NCBI GenBank assembly: GCA_026004655.1
Contig: BPJO01000014.1
Span: 1-64,000, forward strand
Reading direction: 5' to 3'
From: Phycisphaerae bacterium
Lineage (GTDB): Bacteria; Planctomycetota; Phycisphaerae; Tepidisphaerales; Tepidisphaeraceae
DNA: 64,000 bases
Below are positions 54,079-62,662 of this stretch, piece by piece; the stretch's first letter is position 1, and each line of letters begins with the position of its first letter. Below the pieces are notes generated by a model that saw nothing but the letters and a program-made list of their open reading frames with translations, searched no databases and was not told where the DNA came from. A program made the translations under genes and the position numbers.

Positions 54079-54465
54079 ATGATTCAGCAACAAACCTATG
54101 TAGACATCGCTGACAACACCGGCGCCAAACAGGCGATGTGTATCAAAGTCCTCAAAGGGTCATCATCCCGAGGCAAGTTCAAGCGCAAAAGCGCCTACGT
54201 CGGGGATGTGATCATCGGCGTGGTTAAAAAAGCCTTGCCCAACGGAGATGTCAAGGACGGCGACAAGATCCGCTGCGTGATCGTTCGGACCAAGCAGCCG
54301 ACGCTCCGTCCGGACGGGTCGTATATCCGATTTGACCGAAACGCAGCGGTTGTGATCGACAAGGACGGCAACCCCAAGGGAACCCGTATTTTCGGAGCGG
54401 TCGCGCGGGAATTGCGTGAAAAAAATTATATGAAAATCGTCTCCCTGGCGGCTGAAGTGGTGTAA
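54079..54465 (+). CDS. rplN: 50S ribosomal protein L14
   Basis: A 128-residue 23S-binding protein of the subunit interface. [54 protein letters not shown] and [20 protein letters not shown] are all conserved. A six-residue insertion relative to the usual 122 lies around [16 protein letters not shown]. Confidence 0.97.
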   Translation: MIQQQTYVDIADNTGAKQAMCIKVLKGSSSRGKFKRKSAYVGDVIIGVVKKALPNGDVKDGDKIRCVIVRTKQPTLRPDGSYIRFDRNAAVVIDKDGNPKGTRIFGAVARELREKNYMKIVSLAAEVV

Positions 54466-54485
54466 TCGAAAGTCGAGTACGAGTT

Positions 54486-54806
54486 ATGGCACAACGAGTT
54501 AAAAAAGGTGACACGGTCGTCGTCATCGCCGGCGCGGAAAAGGGCAAAACCGGGACGGTCAAACGAGTTCTGATTAAACAGAATCGTGTGATCGTCGAAG
54601 GCATTAATCGGGTGTGGAAACACGTCAAACCTTCACAACGGTTCCCTCAAGGCGGACGTATTCAGAAGGAAGCCCCGATCCATCTGAGCAACGTCCAACC
54701 CGTTGATCCCAAAACCGGTAAGGGCACACGAGTACGATTCGAAGTCAAAGACGGTGTAAAGCATCGGGTTGCCGTTCGCAGCGGACAAGACCTAGGTAAG
54801 GCATAA
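54486..54806 (+). CDS. rplX: 50S ribosomal protein L24
   Basis: A 106-residue assembly-initiating protein of the 50S subunit with a KOW motif: [20 protein letters not shown]. It continues with the typical [20 protein letters not shown] and [19 protein letters not shown]. Follows rplN by 20 bp. Confidence 0.95.
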   Translation: MAQRVKKGDTVVVIAGAEKGKTGTVKRVLIKQNRVIVEGINRVWKHVKPSQRFPQGGRIQKEAPIHLSNVQPVDPKTGKGTRVRFEVKDGVKHRVAVRSGQDLGKA

Positions 54807-54864
54807 TCATCCAAGCAGAGGCGTGATCGCGACTGTTCGGTCACGAACCTGAAGGAAGACAAAT

Positions 54865-55566
54865 ATGGTAGAAACTAAAACTAAAAATGACGCAGCCAAT
54901 AAAGCCAAGGGTGAAGCAGCCCGGGCCGCTGCCGCGGCACGCAAGAACGCCGGTCCCGGATTTAAAGTCGCTACCGACGATGACACCGGACCAGTTCCTC
55001 CGCCACGGTTGTTCAAACTGTATAACGAAAAGATCGGTCCGGAGCTTCAAAAAGAACTGGGCATCAAGAACCGTCTGGCTTTACCCCGTCTGGAAAAGAT
55101 TGTCATTTCCATGGGACTAGGTAAAGCCATGACCAGTGGCGAAAAGGCCCGGATGGACGTTGCCGAAAAGGAATTGGCGATCATCGCCGGGCAAAAACCG
55201 GTCCGTTGTCGGGCCAAAAAATCGGTCGCGAACTTCAAAGTCCGTGAAGGCATGGAAACCGGGCTGAAGGTCACGCTCCGCGGTTCACGAATGTACGAAA
55301 TGCTCGACCGGATCATCACGTTGGCCTTTCCCCGTGTGAAGGACTTTCGCGGCATGAGTGTCAACGGTTTTGACAAGCAGGGCAACTACAACTTCGGATT
55401 TACCGAACAAACCGTCTTCCCTGAAATCGTCGGAGCCGATGTCAACCACCAGCAGGGAATGAACGTGACACTGGTGTTCCGCAGCAGTAACGTCAACGCG
55501 TCACGGGAGTTGTTGAAGAAGTTTGGTTTTCCGTTCAAAACGGACGAGAAAGTGAAAGAATCGTGA
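54865..55566 (+). CDS. rplE: 50S ribosomal protein L5 with N-terminal extension
   Basis: A 233-residue protein that binds 5S rRNA and contacts P-site tRNA. The L5 core starts near residue 48 (RLFKLYNEKIGPELQKELG) and continues with ALPRLEKIVISMGLG and NYNFGFTEQTVFPEI. The first ~47 residues, rich in Lys, Ala and Asp, are extra relative to the usual 180-residue protein. The ATG at 54865 is well placed after a GAAGGAAG ribosome binding site. Confidence 0.95.
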   Translation: MVETKTKNDAANKAKGEAARAAAAARKNAGPGFKVATDDDTGPVPPPRLFKLYNEKIGPELQKELGIKNRLALPRLEKIVISMGLGKAMTSGEKARMDVAEKELAIIAGQKPVRCRAKKSVANFKVREGMETGLKVTLRGSRMYEMLDRIITLAFPRVKDFRGMSVNGFDKQGNYNFGFTEQTVFPEIVGADVNHQQGMNVTLVFRSSNVNASRELLKKFGFPFKTDEKVKES

Positions 55567-55644
55567 TCCCCGGTCCGTGGCTTGGGGTCTTCAACCCTGA
55601 CAGAACTGTCGAAGATCACCAGCCACTTAAATGTAGGAACAGAT

Positions 55645-55914
55645 ATGGCCACTAAAGCCTGGATTTCAAAACAGAAGCGTCGTCAGGAGCTGGCTCAACG
55701 GTATGCCGAGATCCGTCGGCAGTTGAAAAAAGAGGGCAACTACGCCGCGCTAGCGAAGCTCCCTCGGGATGCCAGCCCGACCCGTTCAAAAAATCGTTGC
55801 CAACTGACCGGTAGAAGCCGGGGATATCTGCGGAAGTTCAAAATCTCCCGCATGATGCTCCGGGAACTGGCCCTTAAAGGAATGATCCCGGGATTGAAAA
55901 AGGCTAGCTGGTAA
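55645..55914 (+). CDS. rpsN: 30S ribosomal protein S14 (zinc-free form)
   Basis: An 89-residue protein of the 30S head. It is the long C-minus type: the [19 protein letters not shown] region has only one Cys and cannot bind zinc. The ATG at 55645 gives the usual [13 protein letters not shown] start; a start at 55582 would add a non-conserved leader. Confidence 0.95.
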   Translation: MATKAWISKQKRRQELAQRYAEIRRQLKKEGNYAALAKLPRDASPTRSKNRCQLTGRSRGYLRKFKISRMMLRELALKGMIPGLKKASW

Positions 55915-55982
55915 ATGGAGAACAAAAAGAACCATCAGGCTTCTGATCCTGAAACGATTGGTTCTTTGATAAGAGGTTTCTG

Positions 55983-56381
55983 ATGAGCATGCAAGACCCC
56001 ATCGCGGACCTGTTAACCCGCATCCGTAACGCCAACCGTGTCGGCAGACGGTACGTGTTCGTACCCAAAAGCAAGATCGGTGTCGGGATCCTCAACGTCC
56101 TTAAAGACGAAGGATACATCGACGGTTACGACGAGATCGAAGCCAAACCGGTGAACCAGATCCGTGTCCAGCTGAGGTATGCCCTTAGCGGACAAAGCGT
56201 GATCCACGAGATCCAGCGTGTGTCCAAGCCCGGACGCCGCGTTTACAGCTCCGTGGAAAAACTGCCCAAAGTGCTTGACGGTTTAGGAATTTCGGTGATC
56301 TCGACCAGTCGGGGTGTGATGAGCGACCGACGTGCCCGTGAATCGAACGTCGGCGGCGAAGTGTTGTGTCAGGTCAGCTGA
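55983..56381 (+). CDS. rpsH: 30S ribosomal protein S8
   Basis: A 132-residue central-domain assembly protein, which in E. coli represses the spc operon. MQDPIADLLTRIRNANRVGR, KIGVGILNVLKDEGYIDGY and the C-terminal ISVISTSRGVMSDRRARESN plus GGEVLCQV are conserved. Confidence 0.96.
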   Translation: MSMQDPIADLLTRIRNANRVGRRYVFVPKSKIGVGILNVLKDEGYIDGYDEIEAKPVNQIRVQLRYALSGQSVIHEIQRVSKPGRRVYSSVEKLPKVLDGLGISVISTSRGVMSDRRARESNVGGEVLCQVS

Positions 56382-56455
56382 TGTCGAATGATTAATGTTG
56401 TTATCGCCGGGAAGCCGGCCTCAGGCCGAGAGCAGACCGGAAAGGATGATGCCAG

Positions 56456-57019
56456 ATGAGTCGTATCGGTAAAAAACCCGTCCCCGTCGGAAAAGCCAAA
56501 GTCACGATCAACGGTCAAAAGGTCGATGTCGAAGGAACCAAGGGCAAACTGTCGTACACTGCCCCTCCTCAGGTCAAAGTCGAATTGAAGGACAACCAGG
56601 TCCTCGTCACCCGTACCGGAGACGACCGTCAGTCCAAAGCAATGCACGGTCTGGTTCGGGCATTGATCAATAATATGGTCGTCGGTGCCACCGAAGGCTA
56701 CAAAAAGGTCCTGGAAGTTCGCGGTGTTGGTTACAAAGCCGAACTCCGGGGTAAGGAACTGGTGCTTAGTCTCGGTTTTGCCAACCAGCTTAAGGTCTCT
56801 GTGCCTCAGGGTCTAACCGTCACGGTCGAACCCGGGCAGGGGGATGTGGCCAACAAAATTACCGTAGCCGGGGCGGACCGACAGCAAGTCGGGGATTTTG
56901 CCGCCAATATTCGTAAATTGCGAAAACCCGAACCCTACAAGGGTAAGGGTATCCGCTACGAAGGCGAAGCCGTCAGAATCAAGCCCGGCAAGGCCTTTGC
57001 CGGTGCCGGCTCGAAATAA
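56456..57019 (+). CDS. rplF: 50S ribosomal protein L6
   Basis: A 187-residue protein near the sarcin-ricin loop. MSRIGKKPVPVGKAKVTING at the start and the two L6 repeats ending in VRKLRKPEPYKGKGIRYEGE-like IRKLRKPEPYKGKGIRYEGE are typical. Follows rpsH by 74 bp that hold a CGGCC/GGCCG hairpin. Confidence 0.96.
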   Translation: MSRIGKKPVPVGKAKVTINGQKVDVEGTKGKLSYTAPPQVKVELKDNQVLVTRTGDDRQSKAMHGLVRALINNMVVGATEGYKKVLEVRGVGYKAELRGKELVLSLGFANQLKVSVPQGLTVTVEPGQGDVANKITVAGADRQQVGDFAANIRKLRKPEPYKGKGIRYEGEAVRIKPGKAFAGAGSK

Positions 57020-57037
57020 TCAGGAAAGGTCAATCGT

Positions 57038-57059
57038 ACCCACGGTTCGAAGCGTGGGT
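57038..57059 (+). other. Hairpin between rplF and rplR
   Basis: A perfect 7-bp stem ACCCACG/CGTGGGT with an 8-nt loop, 18 bases before the rplR start. No T-run. May be a processing site or influence rplR translation. Confidence 0.45.
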
Positions 57060-57076
57060 CGTGAGGTTGAAATCAG

Positions 57077-57445
57077 ATGGAAAAGAACAAAGCCAAATCC
57101 ATTCGACTCCAACGTCGCAAGTGGAGCATTCGCAAAAATCTCGTCGGAACGCCCCAGCGTCCGCGTCTGTCGGTGTTCCGTTCCGACAAGCACATCAGTG
57201 CTCAGATCATCGACGACTACGCCGGCCGAACCCTGGTCTCCGCATCTAGCCTGCAGAAGGATGTCCGAGGTTCGTTGCCTAACGGCGGAAACATCGAAGC
57301 GGCTAAGTTGGTCGGAAAGGCCATTGCCGAACGAGCCAAGGCGGCCGGTATCACAGCCGTGGCGTTCGACCGAAATGGTCGTCGGTATCACGGACGGATC
57401 AAAGCGTTGGCCGATGCGGCACGCGAAGGCGGACTGAGTTTTTAA
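57077..57445 (+). CDS. rplR: 50S ribosomal protein L18
   Basis: A 122-residue 5S rRNA-binding protein. Motifs: [60 protein letters not shown] and [20 protein letters not shown]. Length and location are standard. Confidence 0.96.
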   Translation: MEKNKAKSIRLQRRKWSIRKNLVGTPQRPRLSVFRSDKHISAQIIDDYAGRTLVSASSLQKDVRGSLPNGGNIEAAKLVGKAIAERAKAAGITAVAFDRNGRRYHGRIKALADAAREGGLSF

Positions 57446-57456
57446 CCCGATATGGA

Positions 57457-57480
57457 TGACACGATCCTCGATTCGTGTCA
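57457..57480 (+). other. Hairpin between rplR and rpsE
   Basis: A perfect 8-bp stem TGACACGA/TCGTGTCA with an 8-nt loop, 15 bases before the rpsE start codon. No T-run follows, and the operon continues. Confidence 0.45.
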
Positions 57481-57495
57481 GAATGAGATATAACT

Positions 57496-58170
57496 ATGAG
57501 TGACCCGATCGAACCGCAGAACCAAACCCCCCCAGAAGCGACCCCTACGTCTGAACCCGTCCAGACCCCCGAAGCGCAACAACCCGAGGAGGCATCCCAG
57601 CCGGCCGAATCTTCCGGTCGTGCCCGTGGTCCCCGGAGTTCGCGTCGGGAACGAACCTCAGACCGGGACGAGGGAGGCATCGAATCTTCACTCGTCCGAA
57701 TCTATCGTTGCGCCAAAGTGGTCAAAGGCGGACGTACCTTCAGCTTCGGTGCACTGGTCGTGGCTGGCGATCGGCAGGGGAATGTCGGGATCGGATACGG
57801 AAAGGCCAACGAAGTGCCCCAAGCCGTCGAAAAAGCCACCAAGGATGCCCGACGGTCCATGATCCGCGTGCCCCTCAAAGGACAGACCATTCCCCACACC
57901 GTCAAGGGCAAATGTGGTTCGTCAAGCGTGACGCTTGTCCCTGCCATGCCCGGAACGGGTGTCACGGCCGGGAAGAGTGTCCGTCCCGTGCTGGAATTGG
58001 CAGGCGTGACCGATATTCTTACCAAAGCATACGGTTCGACCAGCCCCAAGAATCTGGTCAAAGCCACGATCGATGCACTTCGCAAGCTCCAAAGCCGCGA
58101 AGAAGTCGAACGTGACCGGAAGGTGAAAATCTCCACCGAAACCGGCGCCAAAGAGCTGGCCGAAGTCTAG
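57496..58170 (+). CDS. rpsE: 30S ribosomal protein S5 with N-terminal extension
   Basis: A 224-residue protein that supports decoding accuracy and mRNA unwinding. The S5 core begins near residue 60 (SLVRIYRCAKVVKGGRTFSF) and has GNVGIGYGKANEVPQAVEKA and the C-terminal AGVTDILTKAYGSTSPKNLV. The first ~55 residues are rich in Pro, Glu, Gln and Arg and look disordered; E. coli S5 has nothing comparable. Confidence 0.95.
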   Translation: MSDPIEPQNQTPPEATPTSEPVQTPEAQQPEEASQPAESSGRARGPRSSRRERTSDRDEGGIESSLVRIYRCAKVVKGGRTFSFGALVVAGDRQGNVGIGYGKANEVPQAVEKATKDARRSMIRVPLKGQTIPHTVKGKCGSSSVTLVPAMPGTGVTAGKSVRPVLELAGVTDILTKAYGSTSPKNLVKATIDALRKLQSREEVERDRKVKISTETGAKELAEV

Positions 58171-58264
58171 TAACATCCGTTCGACGCCCGAGCGAGGAAT
58201 TTCGAGAAAGTTTTAGGCGAGGCGTGCAACCATCGGTTTCATGCCGTTAGTCACAGGAGTATTC

Positions 58265-58807
58265 ATGGCACAGATTCACGATATCACCAAAGGTCTTCGC
58301 AATAAAAAGGGTCAACGCAAAGGTCGTGGCGAGTCCAGCGGACGCGGCAAGACCAGCGGTCGAGGAACCAAAGGATCCAAAGCCCGGGCCGGTACTTACA
58401 TCCGACGCGGATACGAAGGCGGACAAACCGAAATCTTCCGACGGTTCCCCAAGCGCGGTTTCAGCAACTATCAGTTCGAACGCAAGTACTATGTCGTGAA
58501 CCTCGAAGCACTTAATGCGTTCGACGACGGCGCAACAGTCGACGTGACCACGCTGATCGAAAAAGGACTGGTCCCCGATACCAAGCAACCGGTGAAAATC
58601 CTCGGGGATGGGCAACTGACTAAAAAGCTTACGGTCGTTGCCCATGCTTACAGCCGATCGGCCTATGCTGCTATCGGTCAGGCGGGCGGAACGGCTAACA
58701 ACGAAAAAGGCCAGCCGTTCGAGTTTCCGAAGGAAAAGAAGAAGTTCGTTCCGCGTGAAATGCCGAAGAAAAAAGCCGACGCCCCCGCGGAAGAAGAATC
58801 AAAATAG
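58265..58807 (+). CDS. rplO: 50S ribosomal protein L15
   Basis: A 180-residue late-assembly 50S protein. The Gly/Arg-rich start (KGQRKGRGESSGRGKTSGRG) and the central RRGYEGGQTEIFRRFPKRGF are typical. A Lys/Glu-rich C-terminal tail of about 25 residues is extra. It directly follows rpsE: rpmD (L30), which usually lies between, is absent. ATG 58265 is used. Confidence 0.95.
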   Translation: MAQIHDITKGLRNKKGQRKGRGESSGRGKTSGRGTKGSKARAGTYIRRGYEGGQTEIFRRFPKRGFSNYQFERKYYVVNLEALNAFDDGATVDVTTLIEKGLVPDTKQPVKILGDGQLTKKLTVVAHAYSRSAYAAIGQAGGTANNEKGQPFEFPKEKKKFVPREMPKKKADAPAEEESK

Positions 58808-58816
58808 CCTTGCATG

Positions 58817-58879
58817 GCCGATTCCCGCTTGCAATTGCCAAATACCGGCCGTTGACCGACAATCGGGAATCGGCAATTG
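58817..58879 (+). other. Overlapping inverted repeats between rplO and secY
   Basis: GCCGATTCCCG (58817-58827) pairs with CGGGAATCGGC (58864-58874), a perfect 11-bp stem. CAATTGCC (58832-58839) pairs with GGCAATTG (58872-58879). The two pairings share GGC and cannot form fully together. They lie 19-80 bases before secY. Confidence 0.55.
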
Positions 58880-58897
58880 TCTGAATGGAAGTCGGTC

Positions 58898-60403
58898 ATG
58901 ATTAAAACACTGATCAACATCTTTCGTGTTCCTGAGCTTCGGAACAAAGTCTTGTTCACTCTCATGATGCTGGCGATTTTCCGGATCGGGCATTCGGTAC
59001 CGATTCCCGGGGTAGACCAGTGGCAGTTTCTGACCCGAGAGCAACAGGCAGTGGAAACGGCCAAGATTGCTTTGGCCGATGCCAAAGCCACCGGTGATCC
59101 GGAATTGATCAAGGTTGCCGAGGCCGAACTGGCTGCCCGGGAACGGGAAAAGGCGCAAAGCGAAAGCAGTTCGGACAACTCGGCTGCAGGTCGTCTGGCG
59201 ACGTATGTGTCGATCTTTTCCGGGGGTAACCTTTCGCACTCGACCATCTTCGGTCTGGGGGTGATGCCCTATATTTCCGCATCGATCATTTTCCAGTTGC
59301 TCGGAACGGTAGTTCCGGCATTGGAAAAACTACAGAAAGAAGGAGAATCCGGGCGTCGCAAAATTCAGGAATGGACCCGATACGCCACGGTACCGATTGC
59401 GGCCATGCAGGCCTATTTTTGGTTGGGCACGATGGGAGCCGACAAAGTACAATCGACTTGGGATGGTCCGATGTTCTGGATCACCGGCGTGATCGCGCTG
59501 ACGGCTGGTTGCATTTTTCTGATGTGGATCGGTGAGCAGATCGACGAATACGGTTTGGGTCAAGGTATTTCGCTGATTATCATGGCCGGGATCGTTTGTC
59601 GCATGCCGGCTGCGATCAATACGGTCTGGTCCAACCTGGACCTTTCGGGTCAGGGGGGAACTGGTGCGTTTGGTCCCGGAACGATCATCGCGCTGATCTG
59701 TGCGTTTGTATTCGTTGTCGCGACCGCGATCCTGATCACCCAGGCCCAGCGTCGTATTCCCATTATGCAGGCCAAACACACCCGTGGTCGTCGTGTCTAC
59801 GGCGGGGCCAAACAGTTCCTTCCTCTGAAAGTCAATATCGGTGGCGTCATGCCGATCATCTTTGCCCAGTCCCTGATGTTGTTCCCCGGGATGTTGTTGG
59901 GCTATCTCGACAGTCTGGCACGAAGTCAGGGGTGGGGTGGTTTCGGTAATTTTATTATCTTCCTGAATCAGCAGTTCGGCCATGGACATTTCCTATACGT
60001 GATCACGGAAATGGCACTGATCTTCTTCTTCGCCTTCTTCTGGACGACCGTCCAGTTCAAACCGAAAGAAATTGCCAATAATCTGCGAGACTACGGTAGC
60101 TTCATTCCCGGTCTTCGTCCCGGAAAACGTACAGCGGATTACCTTGAAAAGGTTATGATGCGAATGACCTACGTCGGTGCGTCGTTCCTGTGCCTGATTG
60201 CAGTTGTTCCCACCATCGCGTTTGCTTACCTGGGAATCCCGTATGAAGTGGCGGCTTTTCTGGGAGGAACCGGATTACTGATCGTGGTATCGGTGACTCT
60301 GGACATCGTCCAGCGGATCGAAACCAACCTGCTGACCCGCAACTACGCGGGTTTCCTTGGTGCCGGTGAAGGTGGTAAACGAATCAAGGGAAGAAGCGCA
60401 TAA
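58898..60403 (+). CDS. secY: Protein translocase subunit SecY
   Basis: A 501-residue channel subunit of the Sec translocon. Ten helices follow the usual pattern, starting NIFRVPELRNKVLFTLMM and HSVPIPGVD, with the plug-side FSGGNLSHSTIFGLGVMPYI. Between PGVD (about residue 40) and the plug (about 107) there is an extra ~37-residue charged helical stretch rich in Ala, Glu and Lys, longer than E. coli SecY. The ATG at 58898 gives the standard N-terminus; a start at 58877 would add seven residues. Confidence 0.96.
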   Translation: MIKTLINIFRVPELRNKVLFTLMMLAIFRIGHSVPIPGVDQWQFLTREQQAVETAKIALADAKATGDPELIKVAEAELAAREREKAQSESSSDNSAAGRLATYVSIFSGGNLSHSTIFGLGVMPYISASIIFQLLGTVVPALEKLQKEGESGRRKIQEWTRYATVPIAAMQAYFWLGTMGADKVQSTWDGPMFWITGVIALTAGCIFLMWIGEQIDEYGLGQGISLIIMAGIVCRMPAAINTVWSNLDLSGQGGTGAFGPGTIIALICAFVFVVATAILITQAQRRIPIMQAKHTRGRRVYGGAKQFLPLKVNIGGVMPIIFAQSLMLFPGMLLGYLDSLARSQGWGGFGNFIIFLNQQFGHGHFLYVITEMALIFFFAFFWTTVQFKPKEIANNLRDYGSFIPGLRPGKRTADYLEKVMMRMTYVGASFLCLIAVVPTIAFAYLGIPYEVAAFLGGTGLLIVVSVTLDIVQRIETNLLTRNYAGFLGAGEGGKRIKGRSA

Positions 60404-60459
60404 CGCAGCGTCTCTGAAGACGGGTGTCGAACATCACACGGACCAGAAAACCAAGAGAC

Positions 60460-61254
60460 ATGCCGATTATCATCAAATCACGCCATGAAATCGAAATGAT
60501 GCGCCGTTGCGGGTACATCGGTCACCATATTTTAAGAAAAATGGCCAAGGCGGTCCGGCCCGGTATCACGACAGCTGAGTTAAATCAGATCGCCAGGATC
60601 GAGCTTCAAAAAGCCGGAGCGATTGGGTTGTCCAAAAACTACCCGACATACAAACCCAACGAAGGATATCCCGCCGAGACATGTATCTCTGTTAATGAGG
60701 AGATCGTCCACGGGATTCCCGGCCCGAGACGATTAAAAGAAGGAGACGTGGTGACGTTGGATATTGCTCCGGCTGTGGACGGATACTGTGCGGATACCGC
60801 GATTACCGTTCCGGTAGGAACCATTTCACCCGAAAACGAAAAATTGCTCCGGATCACGAAAGAAGCTCTGGACCTGGCGTTATCATTGATTAAGCCCGGA
60901 AAGCTCTGGAGTGAAATCGCGCGTCTAATCCAACACAAGGTCGAAAGTAACGGTTTTAATGTTGTACGCGAGTTTGTCGGTCATGGGGTCGGCAAAAGGA
61001 TGCATGAAGATCCGAAAGTGCCCAACTTTATGACCGCAGAGCAGTTGCGATCGGATTTCAAACTTCGACCGGGCATGACTCTTGCGGTCGAACCGATGGT
61101 GGTGAGTGGAGATCGGGAAGTGGAGCAGCTGGAAGACAACTGGACGATTGTGACGGCAGACCGAAGCTTTGCAGCCCATTTCGAGCATACCGTGGCAGTG
61201 ACCGAAAACGGATGTGATGTCCTGACCGATGGTCGAGCGCCTTGGGGAATTTAA
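60460..61254 (+). CDS. map: Methionine aminopeptidase, type I
   Basis: A 264-residue di-metal enzyme that removes the initiator Met. The five metal ligands are in VTLDIAPAVDGYCADTAIT (two Asp), FVGHGVGKRMHEDP (His), TLAVEPMV (Glu) and FEHTVAVTENG (Glu). Last gene of the operon; adk, which often lies between secY and map, is missing, and infA, rpmJ, rpsM, rpsK, rpoA and rplQ do not follow. Confidence 0.96.
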   Translation: MPIIIKSRHEIEMMRRCGYIGHHILRKMAKAVRPGITTAELNQIARIELQKAGAIGLSKNYPTYKPNEGYPAETCISVNEEIVHGIPGPRRLKEGDVVTLDIAPAVDGYCADTAITVPVGTISPENEKLLRITKEALDLALSLIKPGKLWSEIARLIQHKVESNGFNVVREFVGHGVGKRMHEDPKVPNFMTAEQLRSDFKLRPGMTLAVEPMVVSGDREVEQLEDNWTIVTADRSFAAHFEHTVAVTENGCDVLTDGRAPWGI

Positions 61255-61291
61255 TTGTAGAAGTTTTTGAACACTCTTCTCAAGACCGTTT

Positions 61292-61321
61292 TTGACAAGA
61301 TCGTTCCCTTGTAGTTATGCT
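61292..61321 (+). promoter_or_regulatory. Promoter of the small exported protein gene
   Basis: Perfect TTGACA (61292-61297), 18-base spacer, TATGCT (61316-61321). It lies 30 bases upstream of the ATG at 61351, just after map. Confidence 0.55.
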
Positions 61322-61350
61322 TGCAGTCAAACAAAACCAAGGAGGTTTTT

Positions 61351-61710
61351 ATGTATAAAGTTCTGTTAGCATCGGTCGTGATCTTGGGGCTAACTGCTTT
61401 TGAATGCCCGGCCAAGGAAAAATCCGAATCCGGTGAGTGTAAAGTCGATTCAGAAAAGAAAGAAGCATGTGAACACGAGAAAGGTCAGAAAAAGGACGAA
61501 ACTCGTGAGGAAAAAGTTTCGGCTGATCAGGTGCCGGCGGGAGTCATGGCGGCTTTTAAAAAAGCCTTTCCGGATGTGACCATTGAAAAGATCAAGAAAG
61601 AAACCTACACCGATGGCACCGTCCACTATGAGTTTGAGTACAAGGATAAAGACGGGAAAAAGCACGAAGTCGAATTGAACAGCGACGGCGAAGTGCTTGA
61701 AGATCACTGA
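61351..61710 (+). CDS. Small exported PepSY-like protein
   Basis: A 119-residue protein with an N-terminal hydrophobic signal (about residues 1-20), a charged Lys/Glu-rich stretch (25-58), and a C-terminal domain (AFKKAFPDVTIEKIKKETY, HYEFEYKDKDGKKHEVELNS) that follows the PepSY-like/DUF2874 pattern: one helix and a beta-hairpin. Such domains are found in periplasmic proteins of unknown role. AAGGAGG precedes the ATG by five bases, one of the strongest ribosome binding sites in the window, suggesting high expression. Confidence 0.75.
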   Translation: MYKVLLASVVILGLTAFECPAKEKSESGECKVDSEKKEACEHEKGQKKDETREEKVSADQVPAGVMAAFKKAFPDVTIEKIKKETYTDGTVHYEFEYKDKDGKKHEVELNSDGEVLEDH

Positions 61711-61746
61711 ACAAACGAAAGTCATTTCTTTAGTCAGTACATATTC

Positions 61747-61775
61747 TATAGCCCGACGGTTCGCGTCGGGCTATA
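61747..61775 (+). terminator. Strong hairpin between two small exported-protein genes
   Basis: A perfect 12-bp stem TATAGCCCGACG/CGTCGGGCTATA with a 5-nt loop (GTTCG). Only a weak T-rich stretch follows (TTGTT). It ends 8 bases before the next start codon, so it may act as terminator of the first gene or limit translation of the second. Confidence 0.6.
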
Positions 61776-61783
61776 TTGTTGGG

Positions 61784-62458
61784 ATGCAGAAAGAATTAAT
61801 AACCCTCGTGTGTTTATGGGGTGTCTGTGCAATTGCTCAGACAACCACCACTACCCCAGAGGAACCTGAAGAGGTTCGTCTTCACACGGGGTCGACCGGG
61901 GAGTATAAAACCCTGTTTGAGTTGCCGGACCTCACCGATCAGCAGAGAAAAACGGCCGAGGAAAGGCTTCAGGCCCGCAACCAAGCTCTTCAAGCATTTA
62001 ATGCTTCTCCGGAAGGCCAAAAGCTCATCACTTTACGGACCGAACTGGCTGCTGCACGCCGCAACAAGGAGACCGAAAAGATCGGTCCTCTGCGGGAGCA
62101 AATCCAACCTTTAGCGGATGCTTATTTCAAATTGCGGGCTCAAGGTCGGATCGATATCCTGTCTGTTCTTACGCCGGAGCAACTGGTCCGATATACCGCA
62201 CGCGCAATACATGCTCGGGCTATGCGGGGGATTGATTTCCGTCAGCTAACGTCAGAGCAATCTGAACAGGTCATGCAATGGTGTGTTGAAGCAGCTCGCC
62301 GGCATTTTCAGGAGCATACGCTTCAGGATGACCCGTTTTTTCATACCACCGAACCTCTGGCAACCGAAATTAGAAGGCAAGTTCAGAGTTTGCTTTCGGG
62401 TCAAAAATCTTCTGACACAAAATCACCAGACGCAACGCCTCCGGCACGGGCTGAGTAA
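61784..62458 (+). CDS. Exported helical protein of unknown function
   Basis: A 224-residue protein with a signal peptide (about residues 1-18, ending CAIAQ), a Thr-rich linker and a long helical region (LTDQQRKTAEERLQARNQAL, then LTPEQLVRYTARAIHARAM). The LTPEQ helices recall the LTXXQ pattern of Spy/CpxP-type periplasmic chaperones, but the match is loose. No ribosome binding site is evident; the start lies right after a strong hairpin. The C-terminus is a polar, Pro/Ser-rich tail. Confidence 0.65.
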   Translation: MQKELITLVCLWGVCAIAQTTTTTPEEPEEVRLHTGSTGEYKTLFELPDLTDQQRKTAEERLQARNQALQAFNASPEGQKLITLRTELAAARRNKETEKIGPLREQIQPLADAYFKLRAQGRIDILSVLTPEQLVRYTARAIHARAMRGIDFRQLTSEQSEQVMQWCVEAARRHFQEHTLQDDPFFHTTEPLATEIRRQVQSLLSGQKSSDTKSPDATPPARAE

Positions 62459-62662
62459 GTGCATCTCAAAGCAATCAACTGCTTATCCGTTTTCCCCGTG
62501 AAAATGGATCATGCTCCGTTTAACGCAACGAACGAATGCATCGATCCGAACAATAAAGGAAAATGCTAAAAACATCGATTGATAGAAAGCGCTCTTGCAC
62601 TTCCGAGGGCGATCCGATTCCGGTAAGACTTGAACAGCGATATCGATTGATACTGAACGATT

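Noticed and set aside
62487-62507. CCGTTTTC/GAAAATGG as a terminator between the convergent 3' ends of the exported protein gene and sucB
   Set aside because: The stem is AT-rich, includes a wobble pair and has no T-run on either strand.
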